A stretch of DNA of 64,000 bases, taken from contig NC_007426.1 in the NCBI RefSeq assembly GCF_000026045.1, forward strand, positions 1,736,001-1,800,000, given 5' to 3'. Of this stretch, positions 42,410 through 52,292 are shown piece by piece (position 1 is the stretch's first letter; every line of letters starts with the position of its first letter). A program made the position numbers and the translations under genes. This stretch comes from Natronomonas pharaonis DSM 2160. Lineage in GTDB: Archaea; Halobacteriota; Halobacteria; Halobacteriales; Haloarculaceae. The notes beneath the pieces are model-generated. The model was not told the origin of the DNA and did no database searches. It saw only the letters and a list, made by a program, of their open reading frames with translations.

Positions 42410-44683
42410 ATGGACACCGTCCGGGAGACGGCGCGTGGGCTCTGCTCGGAGGCGTCAGCGACGAACGAGCGCCGCCTGCTCGTGCTGGCCGGCGGTCGTG
42501 ATGCCGGCTACCGAGGGGCAGCGGCGGCCGTAGAGGCGGCAGGCATCGACAGAACGGAAGTCGCCGCTGTCAGCGAGCAGGAGCTGCCGGTTGGCGCGGG
42601 GGTTGCACCGAAGCGAACCGACGAGTTGCTCGGAACGACGCGGGCGTGTGTCGTCTTTGACTGCCACGACAGCTGCCGGCCGAACGCGCTCGGCCGCGCG
42701 GTCGGAGCCGTCGACGGCGGCGGCCTCCTCGTTGTCCTCACGCCACCGCTTTCGTCGTGGCCGGACCGCGTCGACGGCTTCGAGACGACGCTTGCTGTTC
42801 CGCCGTTCTCGGAAGCGAATGTCGGCGACCGGTTCCGTACCCGTCTCGTTGAGACCCTGCGTTCCCACCGGGGCATCGCCATTGTCGATGTCGACAGCGA
42901 CCGGCTACTGAAAGACGGCCGGACAAACCCTGCGCCACGGCTTCCGACACCGAATGAGCGACACTCGACGGGCGATGTGTTCCCCGACGCTGCCTACGAG
43001 GCCTGCCGTACCAGCGACCAACGAGACGCTCTGCAGGCTTGCGAGCGGCTCCGCAAGAAAGGGGCCGCCGTCGTGCTTGAGGCCGACCGCGGGCGGGGAA
43101 AATCGAGCGCGGCTGGGCTTGCCGCGGCGGCGCTGGCCGCAGATGGTGGCGACGTACTCATTACCGCACCCCAGTACCGGAACGCGGCAGAGGGATTCGA
43201 CCGCGCTGCCGAACTGCTCGATACACTCGGGGCGCTCGCTGACGACGCCCGCGACGGGGACCGCTCGCCGGCGCTGCTCGCCGACAGTGGGGGTCGCGTT
43301 CGGTTTCTGTCGCCGGCCGATGCCGCCGACGCATCGGCGGACGCACTCATCGTTGACGAGGCTGCTTCGCTTCCCGTCGGGACGCTCGAATCACTGCTTG
43401 GGGTTGCCCCGTCGGCCTGCTTTGCCACGACGGTCCGTGGCTACGAGGGGGCCGGCCGCGGCTTCGATGTCCGGTTCCGTGAAACGCTCACCGAGACCCA
43501 CGAGACGACGACACAGGTGCTTTCGGAGCCGATACGTTATGCGCCGGGAGACCCAGTTGAGGTGTGGCTGTTCCGGGCGCTACTGCTCGATGCCAGCCCG
43601 CCTGTCGACCCGCTGGTCGAGGATGTCAGTACAGCGGAGACGGCGTACCGTCGGCTCGATGCCGATACGCTCGCCGACGACGAACGGCTGCTCCGGGAGG
43701 CGTTCGGACTGCTCGTCTACGCACACTACCGGACGGAGCCGAACGACCTCGCACGTCTGCTCGATGCGCCGAATATCGCTGCCCGCGCGCTGGTCGCAGA
43801 CGGCCATGTCGTTTCGGTCGCCCTACTGGCCCGCGAGGGCGGCCTCAACGACGACATCGCTGTCGATGTCTACGAAGGAAGCCGCATCAGGGGTAATCTG
43901 GTGCCCGATGTGCTGGCGAGTCAGCTTCGGGACCCTGATGCCTGCGGTCCCGTCGGCGTTCGGACGCTCCGCATCGCGACCCACCACGCGGCTCGCTCAC
44001 GGGGCCTTGGCTCCCGGCTGCTCTCCGAAATCGAGGCCGAACTCAACGAGCGGCCACGGCTTTCGTCGGCGTGGCCGCCCGGCGTCGACTATCTCAGCGT
44101 CAGCTACGGTGTGACGCCGCCGCTCTTGGACTTTTGGTCGGCAAACGACTATCGCCCCGTCCACCTATCGACGACACAAAACGACACGAGCGGCGAGCGT
44201 TCGGTGCTGATGGTCCGGCCGCTCTCCGAAACTGGGGCGCAGTTGACCGACCGTCACGAACGGCAGTTTTACGCCCGGTTGCCGCCTGCGCTTACTGACC
44301 CGTTGTCGACGGCAACTCCCGACATTGTCCGCGGTGTCCTCTCGGCAATCGATGGTTCGGTCGCCGACCCCGTCTCGCTTACAGCTTCGGAGTGGCGTCA
44401 CGTCGCCAGCGCTGCCTCCGGGCCGGGGCTCTACGATGTCTCACCGGGGCCGTTCCGTCGGCTCGCGGTGCGGGCGCTCGTTGACGGCGCTGTTGACAAC
44501 ACAGCAGCCGAGCGGCTCCTTGTCAGCAAGGTGTTGCAGGCCCACTCGTGGGACGGGGTTGCCGACCGTCTCGGCTACGTCTCGACCAGAGAGTGTATGC
44601 GTGCCCTCGGCGACGCCTACGAGCCGCTGGTCGAGCAGTACGGAACGGATGCCGCAACGGAAGAACTCGAACGGTACCGCTAG
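42410..44683 (+). CDS. tmcA: tRNA(Met) cytidine acetyltransferase
   Basis: 757 aa from ATG 42410 ([20 protein letters not shown]); a TTG at 42329 is possible but starts in the promoter region. Domains in order: N-terminal DUF1726, a helicase-like ATPase with [14 protein letters not shown] (Walker A) and [11 protein letters not shown] (Walker B), and a GNAT acetyltransferase with [20 protein letters not shown]. It makes N4-acetylcytidine in tRNA and, in archaea, rRNA. Its 3' end overlaps the convergent ferredoxin gene by four bases. Confidence 0.95.
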   Translation: MDTVRETARGLCSEASATNERRLLVLAGGRDAGYRGAAAAVEAAGIDRTEVAAVSEQELPVGAGVAPKRTDELLGTTRACVVFDCHDSCRPNALGRAVGAVDGGGLLVVLTPPLSSWPDRVDGFETTLAVPPFSEANVGDRFRTRLVETLRSHRGIAIVDVDSDRLLKDGRTNPAPRLPTPNERHSTGDVFPDAAYEACRTSDQRDALQACERLRKKGAAVVLEADRGRGKSSAAGLAAAALAADGGDVLITAPQYRNAAEGFDRAAELLDTLGALADDARDGDRSPALLADSGGRVRFLSPADAADASADALIVDEAASLPVGTLESLLGVAPSACFATTVRGYEGAGRGFDVRFRETLTETHETTTQVLSEPIRYAPGDPVEVWLFRALLLDASPPVDPLVEDVSTAETAYRRLDADTLADDERLLREAFGLLVYAHYRTEPNDLARLLDAPNIAARALVADGHVVSVALLAREGGLNDDIAVDVYEGSRIRGNLVPDVLASQLRDPDACGPVGVRTLRIATHHAARSRGLGSRLLSEIEAELNERPRLSSAWPPGVDYLSVSYGVTPPLLDFWSANDYRPVHLSTTQNDTSGERSVLMVRPLSETGAQLTDRHERQFYARLPPALTDPLSTATPDIVRGVLSAIDGSVADPVSLTASEWRHVASAASGPGLYDVSPGPFRRLAVRALVDGAVDNTAAERLLVSKVLQAHSWDGVADRLGYVSTRECMRALGDAYEPLVEQYGTDAATEELERYR

Positions 44684-45009
44684 ATACGGTTCTCGCGGCC
44701 GGGGTCGACGTCGATAGCGTCGACCGGGCAGACGTCGACACAGAGCATACAGTCGATACACTGGTCTTCGTCGGCCGGTGTCACCTTTTGCTCGCTTTCG
44801 GGGTGGTCAGGCGTGTCTATCCACTCGAAGACATCGACCGGACAGTCTTCGAGACACGCGCCGTCGCCCACACAGATATCGAGGTCGACAGCGACGTGAG
44901 TGCCGTGGATGCCGAGTTGCTCCGGCGGGTCGGTCGGTCCCCAGACGTCAACGCCGCGTTCCTGACCCTCTCGTTCCCGCGTCTCTTCGAAGTTCGGGTC
45001 GATGGCCAT
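44680..45009 (-). CDS. Ferredoxin with two Fe-S clusters (archaeal 7Fe/8Fe type)
   Basis: 109 aa. The first motif is CVGDGACLEDCP, with longer Cys spacing suggesting a 3Fe-4S or atypical 4Fe-4S site; the second is CIDCMLCVDVCP, a classical 4Fe-4S site. An N-terminal extension (ETREREGQERGVDVWGP) resembles the zinc-ferredoxin-type extension of archaeal proteins. It acts as an electron carrier. Separated by 43 bp from gltX and convergent with tmcA. Confidence 0.9.
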   Translation of the reverse strand: MAIDPNFEETREREGQERGVDVWGPTDPPEQLGIHGTHVAVDLDICVGDGACLEDCPVDVFEWIDTPDHPESEQKVTPADEDQCIDCMLCVDVCPVDAIDVDPGRENRI

Positions 45010-45052
45010 CGTTACTGTAGGAGAGGGCCGGGCCCTTAAGGATTCGTCGATG

Positions 45053-46768
45053 CTACGGGTGCGCGAAGTAGGCGACCGATTCCTCGTCGTCGTGGCGGTC
45101 GATTCGTGCGAAGCCGATGCGCTCGAACTGGACGATGTCGTCGGCGTCGTAGGTTTCGATGCCGGGTTCTGCGTGACCGGCCTCGTCGCCGTCTACGGTC
45201 CGCAGCCGAAGCGGGACGCTCTCTTGGGCGGGGACCCAGTGAACGACGTCAACGGCGCCGTCTCTGACGACCTCGATGTCGTCGTCGGTTGCGACGAACG
45301 CCCCGTCCTCGTGGCGGACCGGCCCAAGGCCCTTCAGCCAGACCCGCTCGCCGTCAGCCGGCACGTCGTCGGGTTCGACGTAGACGGCGTCGCCAACCGG
45401 GATTTCCCGCCGACCGCGGTCCTCGTCGTTGGGGTGGAGCGGCGGCGACGCCGACTCGGGGCCGCCAGCGAGGGGTTTCTCGACGCCATCCCGAACGAAG
45501 AAGCGACGGTCAGCCTCGTCGTCAACGAACTCTCGGTTTTCGGCGTAAACCGACGACATCGCAAGGTCCACATTGGATGTCGAGGTGCCGAGTTCAACCA
45601 TCGCGTTGACGATGGCTTGCCCACGGATGCCGCGTCGCTTGAGGCTCGCAACCGTCGGTGCGCGCGGGTCATCCCAGTCATCAAGCTCGCCGTCGTCGAT
45701 GAGTTGCTTAATCGTTGATGTCGACATCTCGATGTCGTAGGCGTCTATCTGGACGTGCCCCCAGTGGATAACCTCGGGATACTCCCAGTCGAAATACTCA
45801 TAGACGAACTGCTGTCGTTTCGCCGAATCCTGCAGGTCGATGCCGCGGATGATGTGTGAGATGCCGAACTCGTGGTCGTCGATGCCGGATTGGAAATCGA
45901 GCATTGGCCAACATCGGTAGTCGGCGGCTTCCTCGCGGGGATGGGGGGTATCCACCATCCGGAAGGCGACCCAATCGCGCAGCGCCGGGTTCTTGTGCTC
46001 GATGTCGGTTCGGACTCGTAGGACCATCTCACCGGCGCTGTACTCGCCGTCAATCATCGCTTCAAATTCCGACAGCGTCGTCTCGATGTCCTTGTCACGG
46101 TGCGGGCAGGCTTCGGCGTTGTTTTTCAGCTCGGAGAAGGACTCGGCGTCACACGAGCACGTGTAGGCACCGCCGGCTTTGATGAGCTTCCGGCCGTACT
46201 CGTAGTACGTCTCGACGCGGTCGGAGGCCTTGACGACCTCGTCCGGCTCGAACCCGAGGTAGTCGATGGCGTCGAGAATCTCGCCGTACGCGTCGAGGTC
46301 CGGCCGCTTCGTTTCGGGGTCGGTATCGTCAAAGCGGACACAGAACCAGCCATCGTAGCGGTCCTTGTACGTCCCGATGACAGCGGGCATCCGGGCGTGG
46401 CCGACGTGCCACGGGCCGTTGGGGTTGGGCGCGAGCCGCATCCGTACGTCATCGTAGGCGTCAGCGTTCGGGAGCTCTGGCAGCGGTCGGTCGTCGCCTT
46501 CGTCTTCGGCCGCAAGCGCCTCGACTTTCTCGGGAGCCAGCTCTTCGAGCCGTTCGCGCTTTTCCTCGTCGGAGAGTCCGTTGACTCGTTCGATGACCGG
46601 CGAGATAATCCCTGGAATCTCGTCGCCGTGTGGGCGGAAGTCGGGATTTTCGCCCATCATCGGACCCAGTATCGCGCCGACCTGTGCGTCGCTTTCGTGC
46701 TTGAGCGCGTTGAACAGCGCTGCCGTCTCGGCCTCGCGCTCGATGCGCTCGCGGAGGTCTTCGTCCAT
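45053..46768 (-). CDS. gltX: Glutamyl-tRNA synthetase (archaeal type)
   Basis: 571 aa. HIGH-type motif NGPWHVGHAR with H121/H124, and KMSKS-equivalent EMSTSTIKQ. Anticodon-binding beta-barrel domains follow, as in the archaeal/eukaryotic GlnRS-like form. It is non-discriminating in archaea, also charging tRNA-Gln with Glu for GatDE. A possible long, structured leader precedes the start. Confidence 0.97.
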   Translation of the reverse strand: MDEDLRERIEREAETAALFNALKHESDAQVGAILGPMMGENPDFRPHGDEIPGIISPVIERVNGLSDEEKRERLEELAPEKVEALAAEDEGDDRPLPELPNADAYDDVRMRLAPNPNGPWHVGHARMPAVIGTYKDRYDGWFCVRFDDTDPETKRPDLDAYGEILDAIDYLGFEPDEVVKASDRVETYYEYGRKLIKAGGAYTCSCDAESFSELKNNAEACPHRDKDIETTLSEFEAMIDGEYSAGEMVLRVRTDIEHKNPALRDWVAFRMVDTPHPREEAADYRCWPMLDFQSGIDDHEFGISHIIRGIDLQDSAKRQQFVYEYFDWEYPEVIHWGHVQIDAYDIEMSTSTIKQLIDDGELDDWDDPRAPTVASLKRRGIRGQAIVNAMVELGTSTSNVDLAMSSVYAENREFVDDEADRRFFVRDGVEKPLAGGPESASPPLHPNDEDRGRREIPVGDAVYVEPDDVPADGERVWLKGLGPVRHEDGAFVATDDDIEVVRDGAVDVVHWVPAQESVPLRLRTVDGDEAGHAEPGIETYDADDIVQFERIGFARIDRHDDEESVAYFAHP

Positions 46769-46950
46769 TGACGGCGGCTACTCTTGGGACCACCAAAACC
46801 CGTTGGGTTCGCAGCCGACGTGAGAGGGTGTAGCGAACAGGCGGAACGAAACCGCAGGCTCCGGAGCCCGTGTTCCGCACACCGGCCTCGGCGGGGCTCC
46901 GGCGATGCTCAGCGCACAGGCTGTCTGGTTCCGTTCCGATATATAAATCA
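46769..46950 (-). promoter_or_regulatory. Long structured leader upstream of gltX
   Basis: A TATA-like TTTATATATC on the minus strand at 46939-46948 would start transcription near 46915, leaving about 145 nt before gltX. GCGGAAC (46841-46847) pairs with GTTCCGC (46872-46878), and GGAGCCC (46863-46869) with GGGCTCC (46894-46900). The two stems cross, so they are either a pseudoknot or mutually exclusive conformations. Confidence 0.4.
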
Positions 46951-46972
46951 GCGGACGCCAACGGCCCCGTCG

Positions 46973-47998
46973 CTAGTAGCTGCGTTCGACGAGGAAGTCG
47001 GCGATGTCTTCGAGTAGCTGTCTGGCTTCGTTCTCCGGTAGCACGTCGAGCCGTTCTTTGCCGCTCGTCACGAGGTCGAGCGCCATCTCGCGGGCGAAGT
47101 CAATGCTGCCGGCGTCTTCAAGTGTTTGCACGGCAGCCTCGATTTCCGCGTCGCTTGGGTCATCGGAGACAAGCCCTTCGACATCGATGCCCTGGTCACG
47201 GGCGTGTAGCGTGATGACGGTCCGCTTGTTTTCGACGAGGTCCGAGCCGCGCTGCTTGCCGAGTTCGTCGCTCGGCGCTGTCAGGTCAAGCAGGTCGTCT
47301 TGAATCTGGAAGGCCCGGCCGATGTCGAGGCCGTAGCCGTGTAGCGCCTCGACGGTCTCGTCGTCGCTTCCCAGCAGGATAGCTGGAATCGATGCGGCAG
47401 CGGCGTACAGCACCGCTGTCTTGAATTCGACCATCTCCAGATACTCCTCGGTCGTCACGTCCGACCGGTTCTCGAAGTCGACGTCAAGGGCTTGGCCCTC
47501 ACAGATTTCGGTGCAGGTCGTCGCCAGTTCGTCGAGCGCCTCGACGCTTCGTTCCGCGGGCGCTCCCGTATCGAGCATATACTCGAAAGCCTTCGAGTAG
47601 AGCGTATCACCCGCCAGAATGGCAGTTTCAAGGTCATACTCCCGGTGAACTGCCGGAACGCCCCGCCGGAGGTCGTCGTCGTCCATGATGTCGTCGTGGA
47701 TAAGCGTGAACGACTGGATGACCTCAATGGAAACAGCCGCCGAGAGAACATCGACTTCGTCGCCGGGCAGCGACGGGAACTGTCGGTAGTCAGCCGACAG
47801 CGGCTCGACATCGGCAAGCGATTCGGCGGCCAAAAGCAGTATCGTCGGCCGCAGTCGCTTGCCGCCGGCATCAAGCAGATACCGCGACGCCGAATAGAGC
47901 CGCTCGGGTTTCTGTACCGGCAGCTGCTCGGAGACCGCCTCGTTGACAATCTCGCGGCGCTCGGCGATGGCCGATTCGACGTGGTCTGCGCTCGTCAT
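46973..47998 (-). CDS. idsA: Polyprenyl (geranylgeranyl) diphosphate synthase
   Basis: 341 aa. First Asp-rich motif [13 protein letters not shown] (D102-D103 and D106-D109); second motif QIQDDLLDL (D234, D235, D238). [11 protein letters not shown] binds the diphosphate. It condenses IPP with allylic diphosphates to C15/C20 chains for archaeol ether lipids. It overlaps rnj by four bases, so translation is coupled, an arrangement common in haloarchaea. Confidence 0.95.
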   Translation of the reverse strand: MTSADHVESAIAERREIVNEAVSEQLPVQKPERLYSASRYLLDAGGKRLRPTILLLAAESLADVEPLSADYRQFPSLPGDEVDVLSAAVSIEVIQSFTLIHDDIMDDDDLRRGVPAVHREYDLETAILAGDTLYSKAFEYMLDTGAPAERSVEALDELATTCTEICEGQALDVDFENRSDVTTEEYLEMVEFKTAVLYAAAASIPAILLGSDDETVEALHGYGLDIGRAFQIQDDLLDLTAPSDELGKQRGSDLVENKRTVITLHARDQGIDVEGLVSDDPSDAEIEAAVQTLEDAGSIDFAREMALDLVTSGKERLDVLPENEARQLLEDIADFLVERSY

Positions 47999-49335
47999 TC
48001 GGTCAGCTGTATCGTGTTGCCGTTCTTCGTGACGTGGAGGTCACGCCCGAGTTCGTAGCCCTCGTTGCTCGCCAGTTCGACGTACGGCGAAAAGCCCTTC
48101 ATGTCTTGGTGGGCCGGGATGACGTTGGTCGGGTTCAGCGCCTGCAGCATCTGGTAGTGCCCCTCCGAGTTCAGGTGGCCGGAAACGTGGATGTCGTCGT
48201 AAATACGGGCTCCCTGCATGCCGAGGAGCTTCTCGGCCTGATAGCGCTGTCCCTCGTTTGTCGGCTCGGGGATGACGCGGGCGCTGAAGATGACCTTGTC
48301 GCCCTCGTCGAGTTCGTAGGGCGTCTCGCCGCGGGCCATCCGGGTGAGCATCGCTCTTGGCTCTCCTTGGTGGCCGGTCACGACCGGGAGGTAGTCCTCC
48401 TTGCCCTCGTCCATAATTCGCTTGAATGTCCGGTCGACGGACTTCCGGTGGCCGTACATCCCGAGGTCGCTCGGGAAGTCGACGAAGTCGAGCCGCTCGG
48501 CGGTGCCGGAGTATTTCTCCATCGAGCGACCGAGCAACACCGGCTGTCGGCCGATGTCCTCGGCGAACTCGACGAGGCTCTTGACACGGGCGATGTGGCT
48601 GGAGAACGTGGTTGCGACGATGCCGCCGTCGTAGTCCTCCAGCGAGTACATGACATCTTTCAGCTGCGAGCGGGCAACCGACTCGGAGGGCGTCTTGCCC
48701 TTCTTGCCGGCGTTCGTACAGTCCTCGATGTAACAGAGGACGCCCTCGCGGCCGATCTCTCGGAACCGGTCCATGTCGATGGGGTCGCCGAGAACCGGGT
48801 TGTGGTCCATGCGCTTGTCGAGCCCGTAGACAACAGCGCCTTCAGGGGTGTGCAGGACCGGGTTGATGGCGTCGATGATGGAGTGTGTGACGTTGACGAA
48901 TTCGAGTTCGCACTTCTCGCCGATGGGCATCGTGCCGCCGGCATCCATCTTGACGAGGTCGTTCTGCACGCCGAACTTCTCTTCGCCCTCGATCTGCTGT
49001 TTGACCAGTTCGATGGTAAACGGCGTTGCGACGATGGGGGCGTCGTAGCGGTGGGCCAGTTTCGAGATGGCACCGATGTGGTCGAGGTGGCCGTGGGTCG
49101 GGACGATGGCCTGTACGTCACCCTCGATGTCGGACATGACGCGGTCGTCCGGGATAGCGCCCATGTCGATGAGGTCGAGGCTGTGCATCCGCTCTGTTTC
49201 GACGTTGTCGTGAATCAGTACCTTCGAGAGGTTCAGTCCCATGTCGAAGATAACCACGTTATCGCCCGCGCGAACCGCGGTCATCTGTCGACCGACTTCC
49301 TCGTAGCCGCCAATGGTTGCGATTTCGACTTCCAT
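47995..49335 (-). CDS. rnj: Archaeal ribonuclease J (metallo-beta-lactamase/beta-CASP)
   Basis: 446 aa from ATG 49335 ([20 protein letters not shown]); an in-frame extension to 49524 lies within the leader. The HGHLDHIG zinc motif, GLNLSK and the beta-CASP segments ([35 protein letters not shown]) are complete. It is a 5'-to-3' exoribonuclease in mRNA turnover. Preceded by a long predicted leader with strong hairpins. Confidence 0.95.
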   Translation of the reverse strand: MEVEIATIGGYEEVGRQMTAVRAGDNVVIFDMGLNLSKVLIHDNVETERMHSLDLIDMGAIPDDRVMSDIEGDVQAIVPTHGHLDHIGAISKLAHRYDAPIVATPFTIELVKQQIEGEEKFGVQNDLVKMDAGGTMPIGEKCELEFVNVTHSIIDAINPVLHTPEGAVVYGLDKRMDHNPVLGDPIDMDRFREIGREGVLCYIEDCTNAGKKGKTPSESVARSQLKDVMYSLEDYDGGIVATTFSSHIARVKSLVEFAEDIGRQPVLLGRSMEKYSGTAERLDFVDFPSDLGMYGHRKSVDRTFKRIMDEGKEDYLPVVTGHQGEPRAMLTRMARGETPYELDEGDKVIFSARVIPEPTNEGQRYQAEKLLGMQGARIYDDIHVSGHLNSEGHYQMLQALNPTNVIPAHQDMKGFSPYVELASNEGYELGRDLHVTKNGNTIQLTE

Positions 49336-49560
49336 AGTTTCCTCCGAGAGACCGCTCGCCGGACTCGGCGGTGGGCGACCGGCTACGTACACGACCGTCT
49401 GTGACGGACGCCACACCGACGGTGTCGGTGGGCTAGCGGTCGAGGTCTGCCAAGGCCCGTGAAGGCGACGAACGCCCACAGCGAGCCCGGGCAGCCGAAC
49501 CGCCAGCGACTGCCGGTCGCCCACCCGAGACCGGGGCGACCGTTGCTCGGTTACTCCCGG
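49336..49560 (-). promoter_or_regulatory. Long, hairpin-rich leader upstream of rnj
   Basis: A TATA-like TTTTTAAGC on the minus strand (about 49575-49583) predicts transcription from about 49550 and a leader near 215 nt. Perfect stems: GGTCGCCC/GGGCGACC (49515-49522 with 49534-49541), CACCGAC/GTCGGTG (49414-49420 with 49424-49430) and CCGTC/GACGG (49395-49399 with 49403-49407). Autoregulation of an RNase through its own leader is a possible reason. Confidence 0.45.
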
Positions 49561-49598
49561 CTTTGTCCCCCTCGCTTAAAAAGCCGTGGGTCGACGCC

Positions 49599-50381
49599 TC
49601 AGAACAGAGACGCCACGAAGAACGTCGCTCCGAGGGCCACAGTTATAGCTCCCGCGAGGAGCCGCGTCTCGGCGTCACGGCGGGAGGCGATGACATCTGC
49701 CTCGTCGCCATCGGCGACAATGAACAGTTCGGCGTCACGGTGGCCGTCGTCCGCCGTCTCCCGTATCTCGTGGGCGACATCGCCGAACGACCGGCTGTCG
49801 GTTCTGGTCGCAGTCCCGTGGACGTAGACCTCCTCACCCGGGCGAAGGAGCCGCTGGTGATAGCGCCGGTCGCCCGCTTCGTTGCCCCATCCAAACGACG
49901 GTAGCAACGACCCGGTCGCCTCTCCCGGCGTCGAATCGCGTTCGAGAAATTGTTTCACCGTCGCGGGCGGCTCGTCGTCGATTTCGACCGTCTCAGTCCG
50001 CCACGGGTCGGTTAGCTCGATAGATGCGCCTTCGGGGGCAACACGAACGGTCCCGGTTCCGTCGTCGACAGCAAACGGAACCGCGACCGTTCCGGTATCG
50101 AGCGTCTGCCACGAGGAGTTATCTCCCGAGGTGTCCCACTCCTCAATCTGCCATTCGGCGAGCAAACACGACGCGTCGGTAAACGGTGCGGTGAGCGTCC
50201 GGTCGTCATCGGTAACCGCTGTGCCGGATACCTCTGTCGGACCGGGCGTCACCGACAGCGCATCGGTCGTCTCCCGGGCGGCGATTGTCTGCCGCTCCTG
50301 ACGGCGTTGCCAGCCGCTCCATCCCAGCCAGACGCCGCCACCGGCAAACAGCAAACCGAGTACCATGCCAACAGCGCTCAT
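49599..50381 (-). CDS. GIDE-domain-like membrane protein
   Basis: 260 aa. N-terminal helix VGMVLGLLFAGGGVWLGWSG, then a soluble domain with ETTDALSVTPGPTEVSGTA, LLAEWQIEEW and GEEVYVHGTATRTDSRSF, ending in hydrophobic VALGATFFVASLF. The middle fits the GIDE (MUL1-like) domain, but no RING is present. In eukaryotes GIDE proteins are mitochondrial outer-membrane E3 ligases; the archaeal version has no known role. Monocistronic. Confidence 0.75.
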   Translation of the reverse strand: MSAVGMVLGLLFAGGGVWLGWSGWQRRQERQTIAARETTDALSVTPGPTEVSGTAVTDDDRTLTAPFTDASCLLAEWQIEEWDTSGDNSSWQTLDTGTVAVPFAVDDGTGTVRVAPEGASIELTDPWRTETVEIDDEPPATVKQFLERDSTPGEATGSLLPSFGWGNEAGDRRYHQRLLRPGEEVYVHGTATRTDSRSFGDVAHEIRETADDGHRDAELFIVADGDEADVIASRRDAETRLLAGAITVALGATFFVASLF

Positions 50382-50537
50382 TGCTGGCCTCCAGTCGAGG
50401 GGGGCAACCTGACGGGGTGACAGAGCGATGCGTTCGAGGACCGTTCGAATCGGGGACCCATCGACCGCTGGGTCAGCGGCCGGGCAGAAACGGTTTGTGG
50501 TCGAGTAGTTGTCATGGCATTCCTGAAGCCGTTTGTC

Positions 50538-51347
50538 TCAGTACGGCGACGAAAACAGCAGTTGTCCCCCGTCGACCGGATAGTAGCCGCCGGTGACATA
50601 CGCCGCTGCGGGTGAAGCAAGAAACAGCGCCAGCGACACACAGTCGGCCGGCGTCCCGAAGCGGTCTGCGGGGATGTCCTCAAGCAGTTCCGGCGGGAGT
50701 GCTCCGCCCGCCGCCTCGGTGACGCCTTCGGTTTCGATGATGCCCGGGGCTATCGTGTTCGCGCGCACGCCGTGGTCGGCCCATTCGCTGGCGACCGTCT
50801 GCATCAGGTTGTGCACCCCGGCCTTTCCGGCTCCGGAGTGGGCATGGAACGGCGCACCGTGGACGGAGTTTGTCGCCCCCATCGACAGCACCACGCCGCC
50901 ACCGCGCTCGATGAGATGCTCACCGACAGTCATCGTGCAGTAGGCGGTTCCGTCCAAAATCGTGCCGACGACCGCCCGCCAGCCGTTCGGCGACAGCTCC
51001 TCGAACGGCGTCACGAAGTTCGCGCCGGCGTTGTTGACGAGTATCGAGATGTCTCCGAGCTCGTCGAGGACGGTGGCTGTCATTTCCTCGACGGCCTCCG
51101 GCTTGCGGATATCGACCGTCGTCGCGAAGGCGTCTGCCCCGGCGTCCTCGGCAGCCTCGACGACCGGCCGGAGATGGTCCATGTCGCGCGAGGCGACGGC
51201 TACGTCTGCTCCGTGCTCGGCGAACGCAACTGCCATCGCCTTTCCGATGCCGGTCCCGCCACCGGTGATGAGCGCTGTTTCGCCGGCAAGAAGGTCGTCA
51301 GCGAAAAGCTCCGTCGTCGGCGGCGTCTGGGGCCACTCGTCGGTCAT
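50538..51347 (-). CDS. SDR family oxidoreductase (2,4-dienoyl-CoA reductase-like)
   Basis: 269 aa. Cofactor loop ALITGGGTGIGKAM, NNAGANFVTPFEEL, then AHSGAGKAGVHNLMQ. The catalytic Tyr of YxxxK is not present; the Lys is kept and His/Ser precede it, as in dienoyl-CoA reductases, which lack the Tyr. C-terminal GGYYPVDGGQLL is normal. It could reduce enoyl or dienoyl-CoA in fatty-acid oxidation. Starts at ATG 51347; divergent/adjacent to the thioredoxin gene by about 80 bp. Confidence 0.88.
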   Translation of the reverse strand: MTDEWPQTPPTTELFADDLLAGETALITGGGTGIGKAMAVAFAEHGADVAVASRDMDHLRPVVEAAEDAGADAFATTVDIRKPEAVEEMTATVLDELGDISILVNNAGANFVTPFEELSPNGWRAVVGTILDGTAYCTMTVGEHLIERGGGVVLSMGATNSVHGAPFHAHSGAGKAGVHNLMQTVASEWADHGVRANTIAPGIIETEGVTEAAGGALPPELLEDIPADRFGTPADCVSLALFLASPAAAYVTGGYYPVDGGQLLFSSPY

Positions 51348-51427
51348 AGCTGTTCCGTGTTACCGACACACAAAATCGGTTGCGGTGACCAGACCCCGGC
51401 AACGTGCAGGGCGTTTGTGCCGCGGGG

Positions 51428-51814
51428 CTACTGCACTGCGGCGATTTTTTGCTTCAGCGTCGCTTCGTCCTGCATGCCGACCATTCGGTCTTCGACATCG
51501 CCGTTGTGGAACAGGTACAGTGTCGGCACGCCCTGGACCTGATACTCGCTTGCGAGGGCTTGGTTGGCGTCGATGTCGACTTTCAGCACCGCCGCATCGG
51601 TCTCGGCGGCGACAGCCGATAGCTTCGGGGCGAGCATCTTGCAGGGACCACACCAGTCCGCATAGAAGTCGACCAGTACTGTTTCGTGTTCGTCGAGACG
51701 TTCCTCCAGGTGGCCCGGCCCCTCGACGGAAACGGGCTCGTCGGGTGTCGCGGCCCGCGACATGAGCGCTTCGCGTTTCTGTTCCCGTATCGCTTCGAGG
51801 TCATCGTCGCTCAT
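51428..51814 (-). CDS. Thioredoxin
   Basis: 128 aa from ATG 51814 (MSDDDLEAIREQKREALMSR). Active site WCGPCKMLAPKL, with DFYADWCGPCK and cis-Pro in GVPTLYLFHNG. An N-terminal acidic extension of about 25 residues is common in haloarchaeal thioredoxins. It reduces disulfides, normally served by a thioredoxin reductase located elsewhere. Monocistronic. Confidence 0.95.
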   Translation of the reverse strand: MSDDDLEAIREQKREALMSRAATPDEPVSVEGPGHLEERLDEHETVLVDFYADWCGPCKMLAPKLSAVAAETDAAVLKVDIDANQALASEYQVQGVPTLYLFHNGDVEDRMVGMQDEATLKQKIAAVQ

Positions 51815-52001
51815 GGTCGCCTCTCTGTGGGCGGTTCCGTTAACTCCTTCGGGGGTGTGTCTCCAACGTATCACCTCGTTGCACGTGCAGTATCGCCCGG
51901 CCGATAATCAGTGGGCCGACGACCCGATAACCCGACGGCGGGCGTGGTTGCGCTGCCGGGACAGCGAAAACAGTTAAGGGAGCCCCACTCCACCGGCCGC
52001 T

Positions 52002-52292
52002 ATGGAGACGGAGTCCGCCCCACAGGAAATCACGTCACTTGTCGGCCGGGAAGTCTACTCGAACAACGGCGTCTTCGTCGGCGAGGTCGAAGACCTACAA
52101 CTCAACTTGGACCGGGAGTCGGTGACCGGGCTCGCGCTCGGCGAACTCAACCGGGAGCTCTTCGCCGGCCACGTTCCGAGTTCGGACGGCGTTATCGTCC
52201 CCTACCGCTGGGTGCGCGCCGTCGGCGACATCATTCTGGTCAACGACGCCGTCGAGAAGATTCAGGAGCCAGAGGAACCGGACGCCGTCTAG
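52002..52292 (+). CDS. PRC-barrel domain protein
   Basis: 96 aa. EITSLVGREVYSNNGVFVGE, VTGLALGELNREL and VPYRWVRAVGDIILV are the beta-barrel PRC pattern. Archaeal PRC-barrel proteins such as CdpB1/B2 link to cell division (FtsZ/SepF ring assembly); this one is short and similar in length. Its 3' end overlaps the convergent TrkA-N/DHH gene by four bases. Confidence 0.88.
   Translation: METESAPQEITSLVGREVYSNNGVFVGEVEDLQLNLDRESVTGLALGELNRELFAGHVPSSDGVIVPYRWVRAVGDIILVNDAVEKIQEPEEPDAV

Noticed and set aside
48034-49404. Plus-strand open frame of 456 codons opposite rnj
   Set aside because: Antisense to an unambiguous RNase J gene; third-position GC produces long shadow frames in this genome.
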